Part shown: positions 46,835 to 55,235 of the stretch, in pieces | How positions within the stretch are numbered: position 1 is the first letter of the stretch | Layout of the letters: each line of letters begins with the position of its first letter | From: Siphonodentalium dalli | Taxonomy: Eukaryota; Mollusca; Scaphopoda; Gadilida; Siphonodentaliidae | Length of the DNA: 64,000 nt | Assembly (NCBI GenBank): GCA_032622095.1 | Contig: CP136066.1 | Location: 197,026,816 to 197,090,815, forward strand | Direction of reading: 5' to 3' | The notes under the pieces: generated by a model | The model's database searches: none | Seen by the model: the letters and a program-made list of their open reading frames with translations, nothing else | Told to the model about the DNA's origin: nothing | Made by a program: the position numbers and the translations under genes

Positions 46835-47520
46835 ATGATAGATAGATAGATAATGATTTATTGGCAACAAACATCCACACGAGGACAGTTTGCTAATACA
46901 ATGGATAATAGTATATACAAAAACGTGTGATAATAAGATATACAAGAACAAAATTGCATGCTGAGATGTACAAGGAGTCTCGGTATCATGTATTATATTT
47001 ATGGTTACCTAACTGTTATTTGCTCAGCACGAGCGTCGAAGAAGCGACTGATCAGTTTACATATTATTCGTGTTAGAGTGGGACAGTCATTTATCAATAT
47101 AGTAATAAATTGATCGTTTGCGTTAATGCGTGGAAAATTTGGATTATGGCTAACCATTGACTCGAGAAGTTCTTTTCGTAGTTGTGAATATGCAGTGCAT
47201 TCCATAAGGAAATGTATTTCATCTTCTACGACATCATCAGAGCAAAATACACACTTTCTATTCTCTAATTTTACTGGGGGCTGTAAATGACGCCCCTTCT
47301 CTATGGCAAGTACATGGTTACTAATTCTGAATCTGGTGAAAGCTATTCTGTCTTCCACTGATTTCGCGTTGAGAAGATAGGGTTCAAGCCTATACTCTTT
47401 CTTGTAAAGACGATATGTTCTGAGTTTATTGCTGCCTGATTTTGAGCAGTTGTCACTCAGGCTGGCTTGGAAGTACTCGTTGTAGCTATGATGTTGGGAT
47501 GTCAACACGTTAGACGATTA
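46835..47520 (-). pseudogene. 5'-truncated LINE, C-terminal domain and 3' tail
   Basis: Minus strand. A 167-codon frame (47005-47508) is intact to its stop and ends in a LINE C-terminal domain: YRLYKKEYRLEPYL, FTRFRISNHVLAIEKGRH, then KCVFCSDDVVEDEIHFLMEC, where C-x2-C..H-x4-C forms a zinc-knuckle-like motif. About 150 bases of 3' UTR follow and end in a (TATC)n tail. 5' truncation with a short simple-repeat tail is normal for target-primed insertion. It is the youngest LINE in the window, having no frameshift. It lies in intron 2 of lectin copy B and is absent at the matching site of copy A. Confidence 0.85.
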
Positions 47521-48164
47521 ATAAACGAGCGCGGCCCTGTAACAAATGCTTCGCTATTGATATAATACGTAACAAGGGAGTTCGCTATTAAAAATATATC
47601 GTCGCGTCTAACGGCCAAACTGATTAACAAACACCTGAAATGATTCATAAAATCCCAACGCCGATCGATCGAGTAAAAGCTATAGTTTACAAATATGGTA
47701 TACAGAACTAGGGTCAGCTATTCGACAACTTATAAAACAGACGATGAGCACCGACTCGATGTTCACATTCTACTGCAGGATCAAACAGGCCATCGATTTC
47801 AAAATCAATATTTATCTACAAAACTCCCCACATTTTGTAAACGTCTACATGTATCGACATATCTAATATGTTAATCTACCCAAATCAATAGCACATTTTA
47901 ATCTCGGATTCGGACTGGTGGGACACACATTGCTCCAAAGATTGACACTGACAACAACTTAACGACAATGTATATCAATGCAGATCAATCAATCAATCAA
48001 TAGACAATTCAAAATTTCAAATTGTATATAATACAAAATTTCAGTGTTTTTATTCATATCTCAACTAATAGTGGGGTGAAGGAGAAGATCATTCGCTCTG
48101 TTCGACCATCCCGGGCGCGAAATCTACACTCAATGGACACGTGTTAATATGCAATTCCACCCAC
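47521..48164. other. Intron 2 of lectin copy B, donor side
   Basis: No element ends or frames recognised. Confidence 0.4.
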
Positions 48165-48399
48165 CTGCCTATGAGATCCCACATCTCATCGCTGTCATTC
48201 GGACCTTGGATCTTCATCATCGAACCTCCATTTTTCCGACATATCTGTTTTGCCCCGTCGTAAGATGTGGTTTCATTTTTGAATGCTTTCAAACACTCTG
48301 GTTTCCCGATTCGACTGGAAAATCCGGTTGGGCATTGGTCTAGGCCCACTACTCCACTGAGGTCCTTCGTGGTCATGTGTCGAGTGGCACCACCATGAC
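48165..48399 (-). CDS. C-type lectin copy B, exon 2 (CTLD first half)
   Basis: Acceptor ..ATCATCCACAG, donor GGCAG|GTGGGT. The frame reads HGGATRHMTTKDLSGVVGL, DQCPTGFSS, PECLKAFKNETTSYDGAKQI, CRKNGGSMMKIQG and ends EMWDLIG. Short linker, then the first three cysteines of a long-form C-type lectin domain, with the SYDGAKQIC helix. It takes one base from exon 1 to make Gly and gives two bases to exon 3 to make Ser, so the frame is continuous. The open frame that runs on into the intron past the donor is not real coding. A MITE begins 11 bases upstream of this exon's acceptor. Confidence 0.85.
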
Positions 48400-48414
48400 C
48401 TGTGGATGATATAT

Positions 48415-48873
48415 GTGACCCGCCATATCACATCCAGTCGTAAGTCGGGATTTTGTTACCCTGTGCCAATGCATTCTCTTATATATGCGAGTCGATCATA
48501 GGTCGCCTCGCATATATAAGAAAATGCATTGGCCTAACAATTTTTTATCATTTTTTTTAAATAAATGTTTCTTACAATTTTTAGGACAAAAAATAAAAAA
48601 AACATCCATTACCCTGCAGGGAGCCCCACACATATATAGAAGCATATAGAAGAGTGTCGTCTGCTCATGGTTGTCTGGGGCTCTGTATGGGTGAAATTAT
48701 AAAATTGTTAAAGAATACAAGAACAAATTATTAAAATTGTAAAAAATTGTTAGGCCAATGCATTCTCTTATATATGCGAGGCGACCTATGGTCGACTCGC
48801 ATATATAAGAGAATGCATTGGCACAGGGTAAAAAAAATCCCGACTTACGACTGGATTTGATATGGCGGGTCAC
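48415..48873. mobile_element. ATAT-flanked MITE, family P4, beside a splice acceptor
   Basis: Ends GTGACCCGCCATATCACATC and the inverse are flanked by ATAT at 48411-48414 and 48874-48877. The length is the same as at 10827 (459 bases), and the interior is nearly identical with two palindromes at 48461-48534 and 48754-48824. Past its right end, GCGACGGGCAATAGCATC aligns with GCGATGTGCAACAGCGTC of copy A, so it interrupts old intron sequence. Copy A lacks it at this point and has its own P4 element 400 bases away. Confidence 0.85.
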
Positions 48874-49515
48874 ATATGCGACGGGCAATAGCATCACGTA
48901 ATCAACGCTCGCTGTTAATGCATCGTCAATTTTCTATTTGACGCATAGTGGTCGCAGACACTATACCAAACGTACGTGTGTATATGCGGCTCACAATTGT
49001 ATGTATGTATGTAATATAAATATGTATTTCACTTGAAACGAACATCCATTTGTGTTTACTACAGGTTACTTTTGTTTATGTTCATTTGTACATAAGAAGG
49101 CTGTTTGCCAAAAGGGCGGATACAATGAATACGATCTTCCATTATTGATACACGTCTAATGAGAGTACGAAAAAGCATTCATATATGTGCAGCAAGTATA
49201 CACGTGTGCTGCCATTCCCTATAGTCTCCCCTGGACAAGTGGTCCTGCTAAATGATTACTCCGCACAAGACATTGAAAAGTCGCAGAGCTGTGGTGAGAA
49301 CTCGTGAAATAGCGGATTCTTTTAATCAGATATTGGCTGAATTGGCACCGCAGGGAGTTACAGAAGTCCAGAAAGTTGATGGACAGAACGTTACGTTGAA
49401 AAGTAATCTTCTGTCTTCAATCGGTGCGAACACCATGCGACATGTTTTGAATGTTGGGTACATGAAGTTAGGAAGGTAGATTTAAGTACTTATGTCCCAA
49501 ATCCATTACGATCTT
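48874..49515. other. Intron 1 of lectin copy B
   Basis: The 75-codon plus frame at 49252-49479 (LKSRRAVVRTREIADSFNQI and on) is mildly charged and looks less random than most, but I do not recognise it and it has no paralogue here. Confidence 0.4.
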
Positions 49516-49750
49516 TTAACCCTTTACCCAACAGAACGGCCCTGTACCAATGCATTCTCTTATATATGCGAGTCGACCATAGGGCGCCTCGCATATATAA
49601 GAGAATGCATTGGCTTAACACATATTAAAAATGATAAAATTTTCAAAGAATGTAGAACAATATTATAAAAATTGTTAAAAAATGTAAGAAAAAATTATAA
49701 AATTGTTAAAGAATGTAAGAAAAAATGGCCAATGCATTCTCTTATATATC
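49516..49750 (+). mobile_element. TTAA MITE, family P1, 3'-truncated
   Basis: The left end TTAACCCTTTACCCAACAG and the first palindrome are complete. The second palindrome stops after its left arm (ATGCATTCTCTTATATATC). At that point a SINE-like tail begins, so the right TIR is lost. Confidence 0.8.
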
Positions 49751-49805
49751 TCTTGGTCTTGACATTACAGCTAAAGCGACGTTAAACCACCAATCAATCA
49801 TAAAG
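49748..49805 (+). repeat. SINE/LINE tail with (AATC)n
   Basis: CTTGACATTACAGCTAAAGC then GACGTTAAAC, CACC and AATCAATCAATCA. From memory this tail is widespread in mollusc genomes. It is fused to the broken P1 element. Confidence 0.6.
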
Positions 49806-50904
49806 ACACATTTCCTGAGCAGGTGTCGTCTGGCCCTTGGCGTGTTACGATGCAATACAATGAATCACCCCACATCTATGTTGCGCTTTAGATTGCTGAC
49901 CAATCAGCAGTGCCAGATTACCAAGCAACATCTGACCAATTGCAAAGTTTTGTCTTCCACTGGGTAGTGTGTTGGATTACACAATCACGTCAAGTACCAG
50001 ATGACGTTTGTGCAGGTTCGAATCTTGGTTCAGCGTTTTTGTCTTGAGTGCGGCATTTAACCTTACAACTTCAGATTGAACGCAGTGTTCTGTACTGTGT
50101 ATTGTTTCAGACACTTATATGGAATGTTCGATTTGTAGTGTGAGAGCTGAGACTCGATTTCATGTTTTTGTGTTGGTGTTTTCGTAACCATGGAGTTATG
50201 GCACATCAGAAAACACATTTCATACGACCTGTGGTGGATGCCCTTGTATGTGAATAACATATTTCCAAATTTTCTGAGCTGTTATTTTGGCAAACTTTGG
50301 TAAATGATTTGTTTTGGGTAAAATCTCGATCAATAATAGCAACAGAGGCACGCGATATGCTTATTAACATGCACATTTTGTTTATAGAGTGTTTTCAGTT
50401 GCATGTTCGTCGAAATCGTGAGGAAAGCGCGACACCCATGACGTTTTATGATAACGTCTGCGAAAAATGTGTCGCTGATTCAACAAAACATGCGCGTTTA
50501 GCGGAGCGTGAGTAATAAATGTTGTAAGACAGGTACCCCATTTGCATTCGTAAAGCGCCAGTCATCGTCTGTGAATAATATGCGCTATTACTTATTAACC
50601 AGTTCTTCACAGTTAACGCACACTTAGCGTTTACCTTTCCCTCCCCTATTTTGGCGTTCATTGTCCGGATAAATAGGTACATCAGTTGTTGGTACATTTT
50701 CAACGCAGTGTATATAAAATACATGTATGTCGTATAACAATTCCTTTAACTTTTCATGTGTTGTATATGTGTTTGCAGAAAGATCAGTTTATTAATGGTG
50801 TTTGATCCCAATCGAGCACTCTCGATCTTATTTGGGTGTTTTTATTGGTATATTTTTAATTTCCTTTTAGACTAACAGACTAACAGATACATTTGCTCAG
50901 GTTC
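49806..50904. other. Possible tRNA-like SINE head; otherwise nothing
   Basis: At 49957-50036 GGGTAGTGTGTTGGATTACA followed about 50 bases later by GCAGGTTCGAATCTTGG looks like Pol III A and B boxes. GGTTCGAATC is an exact B-box core. No tRNA cloverleaf can be drawn convincingly. Frames in this interval have no domain. Confidence 0.35.
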
Positions 50905-50960
50905 ATATCTATTCAGTTTCTCTGTCGTGATATAACATAACGGCTAAAACGACGTTAAAC
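50905..50960 (+). repeat. Second SINE/LINE tail
   Basis: TCTGTCGTGATATAACATAA followed by CGGCTAAAACGACGTTAAAC is the same tail as at 49748, without the AATC repeat. Confidence 0.6.
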
Positions 50961-51499
50961 CTTAATTTTAAAAATTGTGTATGTAAATAACGTTACATTG
51001 GATGAGGCAATGGACTCGGACACATAATATTTCTGTCGCTAAATGGACCCAAATGGAATGGAAGGAAATGTAATACCCTACTATACAATGCATGCCATTG
51101 GGTGGCATTCGATACACTCTTTGATATATGATACAAACTTAAAATTGATTTAACCAAAATAGTGCCAATACCTCCCATACACCACTCAATGACTGTTTGA
51201 AGAAGACAAACTTATATCAATGGTAAGTTGTACACATTAGGGCCTAATTTCATTCTTACTTTATTATGACAACCTGTCTTTTTTCAACTTTGTATCCAGT
51301 CGTTTATCAAACGTATAAAGAATGTATATTAATAACACAATAACATATCGAAAAAATAACTTCGTTAATCGCGAAAATCGTGAACATATTTCCCCTATGA
51401 GTTCAGCAGTGTACGTTTACGCCCGTATAATTGTACCGGTTGATTCCCAATATAACAAGGTTCAAGTACATATATGTACCCATGGTTTTTATATAGGGT
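50961..51499. other. Intron 1 of lectin copy B
   Basis: Nothing recognised. Confidence 0.4.
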
Positions 51500-51990
51500 A
51501 TGAGGATCGGGTTACCCATTTGATCACACTATGAACCGGGAAGGTAAATTATTTTTGAGGGTATTGCTTAAGCCTTTCGTGATGGGAACTGCGCTGGTAC
51601 AACATTAAAGATCCCGCCCAAGTGCATTCTCTTATATTCGATTTTCCCCATAGGGAGCCTAGCAAATATGAGAGAATGCACTGGCTTACAATGTCAATGT
51701 AAATATTTATAGGCCACATATGTATTACTGATATATGCGAAACTCCATATATAAGAGAATGCATTGGTATATTGTTTTCGCACATTTCAGGAAGCTTCCG
51801 TCATGAAAGTGTTAACCAGTTTTATTGCGGATAGTGTGAGCGTAGACACTTATTGTAGAATATGACGATGTCGTTGATCGATAGAGCGAAACTAATTGTA
51901 ACGTGGTAACTTCAATCTCTTATAATAACGGTCCATTTTTGAATTGGCAGCCATATCAGTATGCCTTTCCTAACTAGGAGATCGTCGTGT
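51500..51990. repeat. Collinear duplicate block containing a MITE
   Basis: Without the P2 element at 51568, this aligns with 14820-15020: ACCGGGAAGGTAAATTATTT, GGGTAT, CAGTTTTATTG, GATCGATAGAG and GCCATATCAGTATG are in the same order. Confidence 0.7.
51568..51815. mobile_element. TTAA-flanked MITE, family P2, complete
   Basis: It runs from TTAAGCCTTTCGTGATGGGA to TCCGTCATGAAAGTGTTAA, 248 bases. The interior has two worn palindromes (ATTCTCTTATATTCG..; CTCCATATATAAGAGAATGC). The paralogous sequence at about 14850 has no element here. Removing it with one TTAA restores a 14-base alignment without gaps. Confidence 0.8.
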
Positions 51991-53158
51991 ATCTCACTGC
52001 TATCGACATGCTTACTCATCGTGAATTTTGTGTTTGTTGACCTGTTGTGTTGAACTCATGGTATTGACTTTTCCAAACATAACTATTCTATTGGGAATAT
52101 ATATAATGCATAACTTGGCATTGCAATTGTACATACTTATTGTTTCATCGTGCAACTCGGTTGTGATTAAATACGCTGTATCGCTTAGGTATATCAGTAT
52201 ACAGTTTTCATACTGCCCATTGTAACTCATGAAACTGTCCATAATTGTAGTAAATGCATATTCAGATTCCCGGTGAGCTTGAAGATTGCGTATATGTTCC
52301 TGCACTTTCTGTATAGATTCATGGCTATCATCGAATACAATTGTAAGCAGACATACCACTAAACATGATCTTCTGTTACTAGGAACTATTTTTGTTTGCA
52401 AATACATTCCGAATTGAGACAGAAAATGCATTTTTTAACATTACCACGTTTTTATTGAAATTCTATCTTTTCAATCACTTTTATGTGGACCCTTTGTAAC
52501 ACCATATGTTTCTCGTGTTTTGTTTTGAGAATAACAATACCATCTTGTATTTAAAACTAGTTTCAATTAACGTTGTTGTTGTACATGTAGATGTTTGTAA
52601 GTGGTGCCAGCTAAAAAGCATCTTTAACTTCCGTTTAATAGTATTGAAAATAAATTTACCTATATACATACTTAACAAGCATGCGTCGTGTACCAGCGGA
52701 CGAAATGTGGTGCCAACACCTGAATTGACTATAACTTCATGACGCCTTGTTCGAGGTTATTATTATGACCCCGCACTTAATCCCCATTACTGTTCGTGTG
52801 TATAAAATAACATATATGGGTCGATAATTACCCAGTGGAAGAAAACTATTTTGTTTGGTGCTGCAACCCCAACCCTAAATCAGAGAGTGCCACTTTCGCA
52901 TTTAAAAACCACACCATTAATTTAGATTCCTCGTATCATATGGATACCTAACGAAACGTTTTAAAGAAATTGCAGAAACAACACTATTGTATCAGTTCTG
53001 GTGCCCCTAGCTTCCCATCAAACGGCGAAAAATAATTTTGAAACCAGGAACTATTAGGCAAACGTGGGTCTGGTCCTTATAAATATAAACATAAACATGG
53101 ACATAGACATGCACGAGGACGGTGTCCATTCTTTAGCACTAAAACCAATAATAGCCCA
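51991..53158. other. Intron 1 of lectin copy B, with a collinear block
   Basis: 52780-52920 aligns in order with 19290-19460 of copy A. The 139-codon minus frame at 52012-52431 is the longest unexplained frame in the window (SNRRSCLVVCLLTIVFDDSH, then VQEHIRNLQAHRESEYAF). It shows no domain I know and no flanking splice logic. I do not call it. Confidence 0.4.
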
Positions 53159-53290
53159 ATCTCAACCAAGAAAATAATAAATTACGCTCTATCTCAGCAT
53201 ATCACTCATGTTGTCTCTCTCCCCATCTCTCTCGATCTCGTCCCTTCTATCTTGTCCTATTCTCTCGCTATCTTAATGTTATGTACTTAC

Positions 53291-53348
53291 CTGGTTTGGT
53301 CAACAAGGCGATGGCAAGGAGCACACGAATGTCAACCCTGAAGAACAT
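53291..53348 (-). CDS. C-type lectin copy B, exon 1 (signal peptide)
   Basis: ATG opens MFFRVDIRVLLAIALLTKP and one base of a glycine codon, followed by the donor GTAAGT. The hydrophobic core VLLAIALL is a secretion signal, so the lectin would be secreted, as expected of an immune or mucus lectin. The 58-base length and phase are the same as at 29402. Start choice: no upstream ATG in frame is close, and the paralogue preserves this ATG. Confidence 0.8.
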
Positions 53349-53545
53349 ACTTGCAGCTGCTATCTTTCCTTTTCCTCTAGAAAATCCACTAACGCTGACT
53401 CAGATACCAACGCAGATGCTGGGGCAATTAATGTGTATATTGCTGTATATTTGAATGAAACACGGGTGGCGTCTCTGTGGAATACTTTGTTCCAAACGAA
53501 GCCAAACATTGATCCTATTGTTTAAATCTCAATGAACGATGTTGG
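53349..53545 (-). promoter_or_regulatory. 5' UTR/promoter flank of lectin copy B
   Basis: Shared with 29460-29660: GGAACAAAGTATTCCACAGA, CGCCACCCGTG, CAGCAATATACAC and AACAATAGGATCAATG. TATA-like words (AAATATACAGCAATATAC) lie 100-115 bases upstream of the ATG. Confidence 0.5.
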
Positions 53546-55235
53546 AGCTAAGTCATTAGCAGATGGCTCATTCAGTAAGTTGCATAGATTGCCAGATCGC
53601 CATGAGCAGTCCGAACACGGCGGAACGGCGGGTCAATTACCGATACGCTGGGATTTCGTGGCTATGCGGTAATGGTGAAGAATATTATTCCTGCACCTGG
53701 GAACATATTCCAGGTGTGTAGTGTTAACACAAACACATATTCAAATAAGCAAACAGTTAAATTGGGATTACAATCCAAACGGTTTTTATAGAAATCCTTT
53801 CCGCGGGACATGTTACCCCAAGTGTCAATGCAGCTATTGCGGAAAGCAAACGGGATTTTAACTATATTCCTGTGTTCTCTCATCTATTTTAGGAAGATAC
53901 ACTGTTAGAAAAATGCCCGTCACTTTATCGGTGTCATACCGCACAACATCGCTGCCAACCTTGGACCGTTAAACATACGGTCAGGTTGTAGCATGTTACT
54001 CGGTACAAACCCGTTTAAGTTACTAGCAGACTGTAACCAGTAACTGTCAGACCGTTGTAGCTTTTACGGTTCAACACCCTTTAATTAATATGAAGACCGT
54101 AAGTATAAAGGTCAGACCAATGGTATTTTTCACGAGTCAGCGCCAATGTTTTGCTCTTAATTTGCTAATTTACCGTAGAATTAGCCAAGTTCCCATTGTA
54201 ACAATATGGTTTCCCGGTGGGCATTACGATTCATGTTTCAGAATGGTCGAAACTAGTATTATTCGCAACTCCAAAATACATCTCAGTTCTTCTATTACGA
54301 TCATAGTTTTGATGAAACATAAATCCTCAATGCCTAAAGTGATAGACAATTCTTATGAAACTTTGCACTTTGCAGAGGATTAAACTTGTTATCTGGCTCG
54401 TGGAATATTTAATCCGGAAAAAGGCTGCGCACGCGTAATGTGTTCATCTTTCACTAACTACTGTATAAATATGGCTGTAAATAAACTACGATATAGTAAT
54501 AGCTGATAAGCCAACCCATCACTTTTCAGTTACGAATAATACAAATCTCGACCATTGCAAAACACGAATCGGCATGCCCTTTAAGACATAAAATAACAAA
54601 GCTAAATGTATCACAGTTAAATCTCAAACCTATGTACATGTAAAAGTAAAACATCTTTTTTTGGTAACAACTAAGGCGTGAAATTGTCCAGTCACTTGTA
54701 AACACAGTTTTTGTTATAACTGGTGAATCCGTACTTCATGACAATACAGTACCAGTCCGAAGAAGTGGTGTTTTGAGGAGCGCCTTTATTGCGATATTGA
54801 GCTCGCTTAATTTCTAAAAAGGCGCGATTATAGCGCTTTACCAAAGATATGTCGCGCTTATTATTGCGATATTGAACGCAAAATATTGCAATACTAAGTG
54901 CGCTAAATGTCATACAGACCCGATAGTGTTATATTTATATTAGATAAATACTGTGCATATAGTGTACATAAGTGTACATATGACATTTACAACTTTAATT
55001 ATATACAAATCTAAAACATCGTCTCTATTTATGCAATAAACAATATTCTAATGCCCTTAAGCAATATACCCCCGGAAACATCACATATCTGCGGGGGGGG
55101 GGGTAATTATCGATAACCGATCGCAATGTGTAGTCCAGTTGAAAGGCGTTGGCACGCGCTCCAACGTTCGATATTCCTACGCGTCATTTTAACATCTGAT
55201 TTTCCGTTACCTGGTTGCTACATAAACAATAAACA
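53546..55235. other. No gene recognised
   Basis: ATTGCGATATTGA recurs at 54787 and 54861 within a short GCGC-rich repeat (54780-54905). A run of G is at 55093. The 97-codon plus frame 54090-54383 has no domain. Confidence 0.4.

Noticed and set aside
49957-50036. tRNA gene
   Set aside because: A and B box-like words are present but no cloverleaf with acceptor and anticodon stems can be drawn. At most a SINE head.
52012-52431. 139-codon minus frame in intron 1 of lectin copy B
   Set aside because: No recognised domain, no paralogue in the matching region of copy A, and no splice signals suggesting an exon. Kept as unexplained.
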